Below are positions 43,620 through 52,317 of a stretch of DNA of 64,000 bases, one piece after another; within the stretch, counting starts at the first letter, position 1, and each line of letters opens with the position of its first letter. The notes beneath the pieces are model-generated. The model was not told the DNA's origin. It saw nothing but the letters and a program-made list of their open reading frames with translations, and ran no database searches. The position numbers were made by a program, and so were the translations under genes. Source of the stretch: CAWKDG01 sp963848355. Lineage in GTDB: Bacteria; Actinomycetota; Acidimicrobiia; Acidimicrobiales; UBA8190. The stretch spans positions 62,001 through 126,000 of the forward strand of contig CAWKDG010000001.1 in NCBI GenBank assembly GCA_963848355.1, in the 5' to 3' direction.

Positions 43620-45190
43620 TGACACCTCGCCCTCTCGACGCCTGCCGCCCTGGCCGCGAGACGTTCTGTGCCTCGGTGCGCCGTCATCGGATCGTTCCCG
43701 TGTGGCGGGACCTGGTGGCCGACACGGTGACTCCGGTCGGCGCCTTCCTGCAGGTGGTGGGGGAGCAGCCGGGGTTCCTGCTCGAGTCGGTGGAAGGAGG
43801 CGAGCGGTGGGGACGGTACTCGTTCGTGGGGCGCCGACCGCTCACCACCCTGGTGGCCAGGGGGCGAAAGGTGACGTCGACCGGGCCCGTGATGCTGGCA
43901 CCGGAGGTGACGGCGTGCACCGGTGACGGGTTGCTGGCCACCTTGGAGGCGCTCCTCGGAGCGTACCGCTCGCCCGAGTTCGCCGATCTGCCTCCCCTGC
44001 ACGGAGGGCTCGTCGGCTACCTCGGGTACGACGTGGTGCGGGAGGTGGAGACGCTGCCCGACGTCCCTCCCGACGATCTGGGCTTCCCCGACGCCCTCCT
44101 GATGGTGATCGGCCAACTGTGCGCCTTCGATCACTGGCGCCAGCGTGTCGTGCTGGTGGACAACGTGGTCGTGGGCGACGGCTGGACCGACGCCGACGCC
44201 GCCGACGCCTACGAGAGCGCCGGGCAACGACTGGACGAGCTGGCGGCCGATCTGTTCGGACCCCTCGACACGCCCGCACTGGAGCTCCCCGACCCGGCCG
44301 ACGAGGTGCCTAGTCCGCACAGGACGATGGCTCCCGCCATGTACGCCGACGCCGTCGGGGTGGCCAAGGAGCACATCACGGCGGGTGACATCTTCCAGGT
44401 GGTGCTGTCCCAGCGTTTCGATCTCGATCTCGACGCCGATCCCTTCGACTTCTACCGCGTCCTGCGTCTGGTCAATCCGAGTCCCTACCTCTACTTCGTG
44501 CGCGGCGAGGAATGCACGGTGGTGGGTTCGTCACCGGAGCCGATGGTGCGCCTGCGCGACGGCGTCGTCACGTCGCGACCCATTGCCGGGACGCGTCGCC
44601 GCGGCGCCACTGCAGCCGAGGACGAGCGCCTGGAGGCGGAACTGGCCGAGCACCCCAAGGAGTTGGCCGAGCACATCATGCTGGTCGACCTGGCCCGCAA
44701 TGACGTGGGACGGGTGGTGCAATTCGGCACGGAGCACATCGACGAGTTCCTCACCGTCGAGCGCTACAGCCACGTCATGCACCTCACATCGCAGGTCTCC
44801 GGCTGCCTGGCCGACGGTAAGGGCCCCATCGACGTCCTGCGGGCGACCATGCCGGCGGGCACGCTGTCAGGAGCACCGAAGGTGCGGGCCATGCAGATCA
44901 TCGACGACCTCGAGCCCACCAAGCGGGGTGTCTACGGAGGAGTGGTCGGCTACATCGATTTCTCGGGCAACCTCGATACCGCCATCGCCATCCGGACCAT
45001 GGTCGTCGGTCCCGACGGTCGCGCCTCGGTCCAGGCCGGTGCCGGCATCGTGGCCGACAGCGATCCGATGGCCGAAGACGCCGAGTGCATCCACAAGGCG
45101 GCCGCTCTGCTGGCGGCGGTGCCGGCCGCCCGCCGGGCCACCGCCGGGCGCCGGCGCGAGGCCGGCCGACTGAGTGGGGGACACCGATGA
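43616..45190 (+). CDS. trpE: Anthranilate synthase component I
   Basis: Chorismate to anthranilate, first step of tryptophan synthesis, with TrpG supplying ammonia (not in window). 524 residues. N-terminal regulatory part has LLESVEGGERWGRYSFVG with the Trp-binding LLES motif, so feedback inhibition is likely. Catalytic part: GDIFQVVLSQRFDLDLD, SPEPMVRLRDGVVTSRPIAG, TRRRGATAAEDERLEAEL, HIMLVDLARNDVGRV and TMPAGTLSGAPKVRAMQIID. GTG 43616 or ATG 43619, both overlapping hisI's stop. His-trp linkage is common in actinobacteria. Confidence 0.96.
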   Translation: MMTPRPLDACRPGRETFCASVRRHRIVPVWRDLVADTVTPVGAFLQVVGEQPGFLLESVEGGERWGRYSFVGRRPLTTLVARGRKVTSTGPVMLAPEVTACTGDGLLATLEALLGAYRSPEFADLPPLHGGLVGYLGYDVVREVETLPDVPPDDLGFPDALLMVIGQLCAFDHWRQRVVLVDNVVVGDGWTDADAADAYESAGQRLDELAADLFGPLDTPALELPDPADEVPSPHRTMAPAMYADAVGVAKEHITAGDIFQVVLSQRFDLDLDADPFDFYRVLRLVNPSPYLYFVRGEECTVVGSSPEPMVRLRDGVVTSRPIAGTRRRGATAAEDERLEAELAEHPKELAEHIMLVDLARNDVGRVVQFGTEHIDEFLTVERYSHVMHLTSQVSGCLADGKGPIDVLRATMPAGTLSGAPKVRAMQIIDDLEPTKRGVYGGVVGYIDFSGNLDTAIAIRTMVVGPDGRASVQAGAGIVADSDPMAEDAECIHKAAALLAAVPAARRATAGRRREAGRLSGGHR

Positions 45191-46155
45191 GCGGCCCCAC
45201 CCCAACGGGGGCGGCCGCGGCACCGGGCTCGAACGAATTGACGGAGGACTATGGGGTGCTCCGCCACGGCGTGGGTGTCGTCACCGTGGCCCGTGACGTG
45301 GTCCGGGTGGCGGGACCGGATGCCGTCGAGTACCTCCAGGGCCAGTGCAGCCAGGATGTGGCCGCTCTCGGGACGGGCGTGTCGGCCGATGCCCTGCTCC
45401 TCACACCCCAGGGCAAGCTCGATGCCATGGTGCGGGTGACCCGGGCCGGGGACGACGAGTTCTACGTGGATGTCGACGCCGGCTACGGAACGTCGGTGAT
45501 CGCCCGGTTGGGGCGGTTCAAGCTCCGGGTCAAGGTGGACATCGACCCGGTGGAATGGCGGAACGTGGCCCTGCGGGGCCCTGGTGCGGCGGCGGTCGTC
45601 GGCGGAGCGACGCCGCCGGGCACGTCGTTCGCCGTGGCCTATTCCTGGGCCGGGGTGACCGGTGTCGATCTGCTCGGTCCCGATCCTCAGATTCCCGCCG
45701 ACGTCCGCCGTTGCCGAGCGGACGCCTGGCAGGCGATACGGGTGGAATCCGGTATCCCCGTGATGGGTGCCGAGCTCGATGAGCGCACCATCGCCGCCGA
45801 AGCGGGTCTCCTCGAACGTTGCGTGAGCTTCACCAAGGGCTGCTACACGGGCCAGGAGCTGGTGGCCCGGCTCGATGCCCGAGGGAACAAGGTGGCGCGC
45901 CGCCTGCGTGCCGTCGCCGTCGATCCCGTTGCCGGAGCGCCCAGATCTCTTCAGCCGGGAACGGAGGTGTCGGTGGCCGGCAAGGTGGTGGGGCGGCTGA
46001 CCTCGGTGGCGTGGTCACCCGGCCTGCAGACGGCGGTCGCCCTGGGGTATCTCCACCGCGACGTCGAACCGCCGTGTCCGGTCGAGGTCCAGGTGGAGGC
46101 AAACGGCGAGGTGACCGCCGCCGCTCAGGCTCTGGCTGTGCCCATCGCCGTCTGA
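45187..46155 (+). CDS. ygfZ: YgfZ/GcvT-domain folate-binding protein
   Basis: Aminomethyltransferase-like protein of 322 residues linked to repair or maturation of certain Fe-S enzymes. The diagnostic motif KGCYTGQELVARLDARG is present; the N-terminal GcvT fold has VRVAGPDAVEYLQGQCSQDV and LLTPQGKLDAMVRV. Translationally coupled to trpE (ATGA), which is unusual functionally but is a tight gene pair. Nothing follows on this strand. Confidence 0.9.
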   Translation: MSGPTPTGAAAAPGSNELTEDYGVLRHGVGVVTVARDVVRVAGPDAVEYLQGQCSQDVAALGTGVSADALLLTPQGKLDAMVRVTRAGDDEFYVDVDAGYGTSVIARLGRFKLRVKVDIDPVEWRNVALRGPGAAAVVGGATPPGTSFAVAYSWAGVTGVDLLGPDPQIPADVRRCRADAWQAIRVESGIPVMGAELDERTIAAEAGLLERCVSFTKGCYTGQELVARLDARGNKVARRLRAVAVDPVAGAPRSLQPGTEVSVAGKVVGRLTSVAWSPGLQTAVALGYLHRDVEPPCPVEVQVEANGEVTAAAQALAVPIAV

Positions 46156-46203
46156 CGGAGCAGGCACGAGCACCGGTCGCCGACTGGCGCCCGGTGAGGG
46201 AGG

Positions 46204-47763
46204 TCAGCCGAGCGCCGAGGCTCGCGGGTAGGCGCCGTTGGCGATGGCCACGGCGGCCAGCTGCGAATTGACGTTCAGCTTGCGCAAGATCGAGCGAATG
46301 TGCGAGCGGACCGTGGTGAGCGACACGACGAGCTCAGCGGCGATCTCACCGGCGGCGCGACCCTCCATCATGTGGAAGAGGACCTTCCGCTCGGTGGAGG
46401 TGAGGTGCACCAGGGCGTCGAATGGCGCCGGGAGCTGACGCCGACCCCGTTGGGAGCCGTTGGAGCCGTTGCCGTTGACGCGTGCCGCGCCGTTTGCCTT
46501 CACGGCCGACATCTTGGCCACCGTGACGAGCTCCTCGGCCAGGGCGTCGATGTGGAGCAGGCCGGCGGCACCCTGTTCCACGCAGGCGGCGACGCCGGCG
46601 GCACTGGAGCCCACGCTCAAGGCGATCACCGAGGCTCCGGCATCGACGAGCGCCCGGGCGAGGCGGGCCGGGTGCTCCCACGGCGTACCGCCGTCGGCCT
46701 CGCTGAGGGGACGAGCAGTGTCGGGGTGCAGGATGAGCACCACGGCGTCGGCCTCGCTGACCGAGAGGTCGTCGACGACCGTGTCGGGTCGATCGGCCGC
46801 TGAAAGGATCGGGCACACCCCGAGACGACGGGCGGCGGCTGCCACTCCCTGCACAGCGGAGCGCGGCGTGTCGCTGGAGGCGACGGCCGGGTCGACCACC
46901 AAGATGGTGAGACCGGCGACCCTCGAGTGGAGGGGGAACCGGTCGCCGTCGGTCGTCTGGGGCCGCCCCGACGGTGCGCCGAGGATGCCGGTGGTGCGGT
47001 CGACGGCGTCGAGGTGGCGATAGGAGGTGCGACGGAGCAACCGGTGTGCGGACATGGACGCCGATGTCGGCACCGGAGCGCCCGGGCGCCGGGCGCGGCG
47101 TGAGGATTGGGCGAATCCCACGCTTTGCGAGACGCGCAGGAGCTCGTGCCGCTCGGGGACCTGGATCACCGTCACCGTGGAGGTGGCCATCGTGTCAGGG
47201 CGGGATCGGGTGATGGTCATCCGGTTCCGGTGGGACCTGGTCGATGCGATGGCGGCGTCGATCAGATCGCCGGGCTCCACAGCTGTCGTCCCGGCGCTGA
47301 CGCCGATCGTCACCCGGAGATCGAGCGTGGTCGAGCCGACGGTCAGGTGATCGCCCATGGCGCGAGCCAGACGGGCCCCCAGCTCGCTCGGCGCGATCCG
47401 GTGCGACCCGTGCCCGAAGCACACGGCGAGGCGTGACGCACCCAGCATGCAGACCCGGTCGGCGGGGCGGATGCAGCGCTCCATACGTCGCACGGCCAGG
47501 CCCCGCAGCACGTCCGATGTCACGTAGTGGCCGTTCGTCAGAGCGTTCGACTTGACGTCGACACAGGCGATGACGCGGACACTCGGATCGGCGGTGTCCT
47601 GTCGGCGATCGAGGCTTCCCGCTCTCGGGTCGACGGGTGCATCCTCGAATTGTTCTCCGGAGCAGGGGAGTCCTTGCAGGGTGAGTGCGCGCGGACGCGG
47701 CTCGGGGATCGCCCAGCCCGCGGCATCTCGCGTCTTGTCGGCGTACTCGCCAGCGAACGTCAA
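46204..47763 (-). CDS. Regulator with degenerate GGDEF, pseudo-receiver and LuxR HTH
   Basis: 519 residues in three parts. Residues about 60-180 look like a worn GGDEF domain: RVIACVDVKSNALTNGHYVT, RMERCIRPADRVCMLGASRL, with the signature loop reading GASRLAV, so cyclase activity is unlikely. Residues about 285-420 resemble a receiver (LTILVVDPAVASS; ADAVVLILHPD; GAAGLLHIDALAEELV) without a proper phosphorylation pocket. The C-terminus is a NarL/LuxR HTH (LTSTERKVLFHMMEGRAAGE; SLTTVRSHIRSILRKLNVNS). The start is TTG 47763 after GGGGGG, so not certain. It may sense a nucleotide or a protein partner and control the neighbouring surface genes (inference). Confidence 0.82.
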   Translation of the reverse strand: MTFAGEYADKTRDAAGWAIPEPRPRALTLQGLPCSGEQFEDAPVDPRAGSLDRRQDTADPSVRVIACVDVKSNALTNGHYVTSDVLRGLAVRRMERCIRPADRVCMLGASRLAVCFGHGSHRIAPSELGARLARAMGDHLTVGSTTLDLRVTIGVSAGTTAVEPGDLIDAAIASTRSHRNRMTITRSRPDTMATSTVTVIQVPERHELLRVSQSVGFAQSSRRARRPGAPVPTSASMSAHRLLRRTSYRHLDAVDRTTGILGAPSGRPQTTDGDRFPLHSRVAGLTILVVDPAVASSDTPRSAVQGVAAAARRLGVCPILSAADRPDTVVDDLSVSEADAVVLILHPDTARPLSEADGGTPWEHPARLARALVDAGASVIALSVGSSAAGVAACVEQGAAGLLHIDALAEELVTVAKMSAVKANGAARVNGNGSNGSQRGRRQLPAPFDALVHLTSTERKVLFHMMEGRAAGEIAAELVVSLTTVRSHIRSILRKLNVNSQLAAVAIANGAYPRASALG

Positions 47764-48112
47764 CGTGCCCCCCGGTCTCCCAAAATCCCCAAGTCACATC
47801 ACGCCATCCCCTGACGCGATGCGACGACCTGCACTCTACACCTCACTGTACGCGCGGGCCTAGGGGAAATTTTAGCTCGTGTCGGGCCGAAACGTCCCCG
47901 GTCCCGGCGATATTCACGTTTTGTGTCACCGTGCCGGGGGCTCTGAATCTGACGGACCATCAGGACCCCCGGTGCACCCGTCGCCATTGTTGCCACTGTT
48001 GCAGGAGGGCCGTCCGCGCCGAATACATCCTACGTGACGTCGGATGTCGTACGCCATGTCCAAACGATCATGCGGGAAGCACGGAGAGCGCATCGAACCA
48101 GGGGAAGTCGGC
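47764..48112 (-). promoter_or_regulatory. Upstream region of the LuxR-type regulator
   Basis: 349 bases without a supported gene. On the minus strand TAAAAT (plus coordinates 47869-47874) is a good -10, about 105 bases before the start; no clear -35. The region is less GC-rich than the genes around it. ACATCC/GGATGT form a small inverted pair near 48024-48046. Confidence 0.45.
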
Positions 48113-49087
48113 TCACGGGTCCCTCGGGTCCACGGCCGGGGAAGAACGTCGAGCGCCACGGACTCTCGTCCACATCCCGACGAGTCGCATGGCCCGAGAC
48201 GAGTGGATCTGACGGTTCAGGACGTCGTAGTCACGCCGCAACGACAGGACGTCCTCGACCCAGGGCGGTTCGATGCCGAGGTCGGGCGACCGCCACGGAT
48301 GGTGCGCCCCGGTCAGGGACTCGAGACGGGCGAACAGATCACGTTGAGAGACGGCGAGGTCGGACGGTTCGTCCACCGAGGGACGCTCGTGGCGGAGCCC
48401 GGCGTCGAGGGAAGCGACGGCGTGCTGGACGCCGCTCGCCGTGACGGTGATCCCGACGTCGGCGAGGAAGCGCACCAGTGCGCCGCACGTGGACGCCGGA
48501 TCGTCAAGGAGCCCGTCGTATCCGGCCACGAAGGTGGGGAGCCCGTCGAGGCCGGCGGAGGCGCTGCGCAGATACCGCTCCCACAGCGCCAGACCGTGGG
48601 TCAGGGTGAAGTGGTCGCGCGCACGGAGAGAGCGCGCTACGTCGAGTCCGTCGCGGTAGACGAAGACGGAGGCGACCGGTGGTGTGAGCACGGAACGCCA
48701 GAAAGGCAGGACGATACAGTTTCGCGGATCCTTCCAGGCCATGGGTCGGCTGGGAAACGTGGTGTCGAAGGCCGTCCGGGCGAAGTCCTTGACGGCGACG
48801 ATGCTCGGCTCGAGCTCCCAGCCGGAATCAACCGACGCGGGTGCCGACCACGTGCCCCCGCACAAGCGGAGCAGTTGGTTGTCGATGCGTGTGAGGAGCT
48901 TGCTCTCGAAGTGTCCGCGCGCGTTCGACGAGGTGGCGGGGATCAGGTCGTCTTCCGATGGTCCCGTGATCCCCAGCTGGGAGAGCATGCCCGCCATGGC
49001 GGAGGTGCCGCTTCGGTGCATGCCTATGACGAACACGCATGTCCCCTCCAACGGCTCCGATGGTGGCTTTGGGACGTCGTGGTTCAC
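48113..49087 (-). CDS. Sulfotransferase family protein
   Basis: PAPS-dependent sulfotransferase-like protein of 324 residues. The 5'-phosphosulfate loop is FVIGMHRSGTSAMAGMLSQL and the 3'-phosphate binding stretch VFVYRDGLDVARSLRARD. It resembles bacterial carbohydrate sulfotransferases (Stf0/Sulfotransfer_3-like). 15 bases upstream on the same strand is a glycosyltransferase-like gene, suggesting that both act on one glycan. Confidence 0.85.
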   Translation of the reverse strand: MNHDVPKPPSEPLEGTCVFVIGMHRSGTSAMAGMLSQLGITGPSEDDLIPATSSNARGHFESKLLTRIDNQLLRLCGGTWSAPASVDSGWELEPSIVAVKDFARTAFDTTFPSRPMAWKDPRNCIVLPFWRSVLTPPVASVFVYRDGLDVARSLRARDHFTLTHGLALWERYLRSASAGLDGLPTFVAGYDGLLDDPASTCGALVRFLADVGITVTASGVQHAVASLDAGLRHERPSVDEPSDLAVSQRDLFARLESLTGAHHPWRSPDLGIEPPWVEDVLSLRRDYDVLNRQIHSSRAMRLVGMWTRVRGARRSSPAVDPRDP

Positions 49088-49102
49088 GGGAGCGAGTTCG
49101 AG

Positions 49103-50044
49103 TCAATCGGGGACGACGGAGTCGTCGAACTGCCGATAGAACTCGTCGTCGGTCGACAGCTGGAGGAAGACCTCCTCGCCCAACCTCGCCAGGGTCCGTC
49201 CCCGCTCCGTGTTGATGAGCTTCTCGTAGTGTCGGTGCTCACGTCGTAGCCGCACGGTCTTGACCGCCGCCTTGGCCACGGTGCCGGGACGGAGACCGCG
49301 CAGCACCCCGGGGTTGGCGGCGGCGTTGGTCCGCAACATGCCGAGGCTCGGACTGTCGGCAGTGGGGCGCAGCCCCCGCCCGGCCGCCTTCTTCCGCTCG
49401 TAGCGGCTGGCCCAGTCGACGCGCTCGACCCTGGTGGCCTGGAAGCCGGCGCCATGATGGTAGATCCGGTGGTCATAGATACCGAACCACACCGGATGGG
49501 GATTGGATGTGTTGGTGCGGAGAAGGGGGAGCCATTCGACGCCGCTCTCGCGCAGTCGCACGAGCAGGTTCCCCCCGACATCGGCCACCTCGCGTCCGGC
49601 CGTGTTGATCCAGGTCCCACCCGACCGCCAGTCACCCTCGATGTGCTGCCAGAACCCGACGGTGGTGGCGCAGAACAAAGGGTGGGGTTGGCAGTCGCCG
49701 AGGTTCTCGTCCCGGCGGACGGCCATGAGAGGGAAGTTCATCAGGGACTCCTCGACCCAGGGATCCAGTGCCCGGACGGGAAAGGCGTCGCCGTCGAGAA
49801 AGATCAAGACGTCCGTGGGGGCGGCGTCCTCGGCGATGATGGAGGCCAGCTGGTTCAACTTCGACGCATGGCCGCCCTCGAGGTCGGCAGCGAAGTGGAA
49901 ACGGGCCTCCGTCTCCTCGTCGTCGATCCCGTTGAGCGCGGCGAACACCCGGTAGGGCGTGTCACCCAGGGCCCGGGCGAGATAGTGGAGTTGGGGATCG
50001 ATCCACTTCGCCGTTTGCCAATGGACGGTGGCGATGTTGATCAC
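49103..50044 (-). CDS. GT-A glycosyltransferase-like protein
   Basis: 313 residues. IATVHWQTAKWIDPQLHYLA opens a Rossmann-like fold; DVLIFLDGDAFPVRALDPWV supplies a DxD-like metal motif; HPVWFGIYDHRIYHHGAGF follows. Resembles uncharacterised glycan-modifying transferases found with sulfotransferases. Donor and acceptor unknown. Probably expressed with the sulfotransferase just downstream. Confidence 0.72.
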   Translation of the reverse strand: MINIATVHWQTAKWIDPQLHYLARALGDTPYRVFAALNGIDDEETEARFHFAADLEGGHASKLNQLASIIAEDAAPTDVLIFLDGDAFPVRALDPWVEESLMNFPLMAVRRDENLGDCQPHPLFCATTVGFWQHIEGDWRSGGTWINTAGREVADVGGNLLVRLRESGVEWLPLLRTNTSNPHPVWFGIYDHRIYHHGAGFQATRVERVDWASRYERKKAAGRGLRPTADSPSLGMLRTNAAANPGVLRGLRPGTVAKAAVKTVRLRREHRHYEKLINTERGRTLARLGEEVFLQLSTDDEFYRQFDDSVVPD

Positions 50045-50176
50045 AGGCCTTCTCCGAGCCCGTCACGGAGTGGTCACCCCTCCTGACGCATGCCGTGGCA
50101 GTTCAGGAGACTGTTTTATCATTTTGCGGGCGCAACCACGGACCAGCACGTCGCCCCGGGAGGGCGACGTTCGTCG

Positions 50177-50806
50177 TCAGCGGCGCAGCCGCGGCCGACG
50201 GACGAGGAGCGCGCCGCCCAGGACGACGAGTCCGCTCCCGACCAGGACGAGGGTCCACAGACCTGTCCCCACTCCGGTGAAGGCCAGTTGCGACGAAGAC
50301 ACGGGCGTGGGCGCCTTCGCCGATATGACGGCGGAGGTTGTCGCTGCCTTGCCGAATCCGGTTTGATCCGTCGACGGCTTCGGACCACCCTTCGGTTTCT
50401 TCACCCCCTTCGACGACGTCACCGGGATGGTGGTCGAAGTCGTCGTCGTGGTGGTGGTGGTTGTTGTGGTCGTCGTTGCCGCTGGTTGGCCACCACAGGA
50501 CGAGAGCGCGGCGAGGGTGCCCGAGAACCACTGCCCGCCGCGAAGGACGTCAACCTGGAACTTGCAGGCCGAGGTGGCGGGCACGGTCACGGTCAATGTC
50601 CCTGCCGTCCCCGAAGCGGTGCCGACGAGCTTGCCGTGGGCCCACAGGTTCAATGTCCAGGTCGTCGCCGCAGGGTTTCTCGGCGCCACCGTAAAGGTCG
50701 CCAGGGTCGGCGTGATGCTCGGTGGCCGATTGCCGGCGAACGCCGTCATCCCGCCACCGAGCACAATCAAAAGAGTCGCCCCGATGCACAACCACAGCCG
50801 CCTCAT
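50177..50806 (-). CDS. LAFTG-anchored cell-wall protein (short)
   Basis: 209 residues. Signal peptide LWLCIGATLLIVLGGGMTAF; a compact beta-rich domain with two Cys (TSACKFQVDVLRGGQW; ALSSCGG); a Thr-only linker of about 13 residues; a Lys/Pro-rich spacer; and a C-terminal sorting signal: LAFTG at about 174, hydrophobic helix, then RRPRLRR. LAxTG is the class E sortase signal. Start fixed by GAGGAGGAGGAGA directly before ATG 50806. The sortase lies next upstream on the same strand. Confidence 0.85.
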   Translation of the reverse strand: MRRLWLCIGATLLIVLGGGMTAFAGNRPPSITPTLATFTVAPRNPAATTWTLNLWAHGKLVGTASGTAGTLTVTVPATSACKFQVDVLRGGQWFSGTLAALSSCGGQPAATTTTTTTTTTTTTSTTIPVTSSKGVKKPKGGPKPSTDQTGFGKAATTSAVISAKAPTPVSSSQLAFTGVGTGLWTLVLVGSGLVVLGGALLVRRPRLRR

Positions 50807-51120
50807 TCTCCTCCTCCTCGCCCGAAGGTCGACACGTGTCGTCTCGATCACCAGCATCTGAGGGGGTCGAAATCCGCATTTGTAACGTTGGCCGTTCGCG
50901 AATTGTTACGTCGGTCCCGCCGGACCGCCCGCGATCTACCGTCCACGATTCCCGTTGGGATTCTCGAGAGAGAGACCACGCGGTCGCCGCCAGTGCGGCC
51001 ACGACCAAGCGAACGATAACAGGCGAGTCCCGCCATCTTTGACAAAGGAAGCCCAATTGTCCTGACTCTGTTACCTCAACGACCCCACGCATCTCACCAG
51101 CATCGGGCCGACGCGGGAGG
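50807..51120 (-). promoter_or_regulatory. Region between sortase and LAFTG gene, with candidate promoter
   Basis: 314 bases without a gene. Minus-strand -35 TTGTCA (51040-51045) and -10 TGTTAT (51016-51021) are 18 bases apart, about 210 bases before the LAFTG start. The leader contains palindrome TTCGCGAA and flanking GTAAC/GTTAC near 50881-50910. Confidence 0.4.
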
Positions 51121-52072
51121 TCAGAAGCTGGCCGGGAGGACGGCGCTGACGTGTCCGAAGAAGACGAAGAGCACGATCACCACGATCGGGGTGCCGAGAG
51201 TCAGGACCCCCCAACGCCCGGGACTTCGCAGCCGCCGCCACAGGAGCAGGAGCATGCAAGCGGCACCAAGCGTCAACAGGCCCCAGAGCACCGCGCCGCC
51301 CACGCTCCCGCCGCCACCGCCGCCGCCAACTGTCGTGGCGATGGTGCGCGTGGGCGTCGTGGTCGGTGGAGCCGATGCACTGTGACCTTGGACCTGGTTC
51401 AGGTGGGACCGGCGGAGCACGGCTACCACCACGAGGCGTTGGGTGGCGCTGTAGCGCGGATTGCAAGTCGTCAGGGTGAGCTCCGCCTGGGCCGTGGAGT
51501 CGAGGACGGCAGAGTCGGTCGGAGCCACGGTCGTGTTCTCGGTCACCGCGTAGTCGAAGGTGCCCCGTACCGTCTGGATGACGATGGGGTCGCCGAGCTC
51601 CAGCTCGTTCAAATTGTAGAAAGGTGCCGCGTACGTGGTGCGGTGTCCGGCGATGGCCACGTTTCCCGGCTCACCGGGCAGGGGGGTGCCGGGGTAGTGG
51701 CCGGGCCCCTGTCGGAGCTGATCCGTCCCGACACCTTCCACGATCACGTCGTCGCTCATGCCGATGCGGGGAATGGAAAGGAAGCCGACCGGCGATCCGA
51801 GGGTCGGAGCAGCGGTGCCGGCTTCGTCGGCCGTTGATCCCAGGGTGTCGCCGTCGGGCCCGTTGCCGCGGCGGGGAGCAGTGGTGGGGGAGTGGGGAGG
51901 TCGGCGCGTGGCGGTGGAGCTGCGCATCGAGCTCGGTCCGGAGGCGGGCCTGGGCCGAGTGCTCGGAGAGCGAGGTACCCCAGAGCTGGTAGCCGACGAA
52001 GGCCAGCAGCAGCGCGCCGATCACGCACGACGTCTTGCCCGCCACCTTGAGCGCTGGTTGCCCCACTCTCAC
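51121..52072 (-). CDS. Class E sortase with C-terminal membrane helices, one frameshift
   Basis: Transpeptidase that joins LAxTG proteins to the cell wall. N-terminal helix region VIGALLLAFVGYQLWGTSLS is typical of actinobacterial class E sortases but is in another frame from the catalytic domain; one extra base between about 51840 and 51925 (for instance in the G5 at 51886-51890) accounts for it. Catalytic His in NVAIAGHRTTYAAPF, Cys in LTLTTCNPRYSATQRLVVV with Arg nearby. After a Thr/Pro/Gly linker come two more membrane helices (AVLWGLLTLGAACMLLLLW; PIVVIVLFVFFGHV), which is unusual. GTG 52072 follows TAGGCT by 7 bases. Confidence 0.88.
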
Positions 52073-52177
52073 ACCCTTCAGCCTAATGGGGGTCGACCTC
52101 CTCACTTCATGACTGAGTGAGGCTGGTTGCCGAGCCGCCATCAGGTGAGCACTGCTTTGGCCAGGGCCTTGAGCCCT

Positions 52178-52187
52178 ACCTCTAGAT
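52178..52187 (+). repeat. Left inverted repeat of the IS110 element
   Basis: ACCTCTAGAT, exact complement of the right copy at 53557-53566. Confidence 0.6.
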
Positions 52188-52317
52188 CGTGCCCCTGGTG
52201 GTTGGTGAGGTTCCCGTGACGGCTGGTGGGATGTCGTGCCTCGAGCACTGTCCATTAGGAAGCTGCTGGGGTCCTCGGGCTCGTGTTGATGCCGGTCGGA
52301 CGAGGAGAGGGACCCAG
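52188..52317 (+). ncRNA. Candidate bridge RNA region of the IS110 element
   Basis: In the IS110 subgroup the non-coding left end encodes a structured guide (bridge) RNA that pairs with target and donor DNA. Here 130 bases precede the transposase and only about 18 follow it before the right repeat, so the left end is where such an RNA would be. I have not derived a fold, so this is placement by analogy. Confidence 0.25.
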
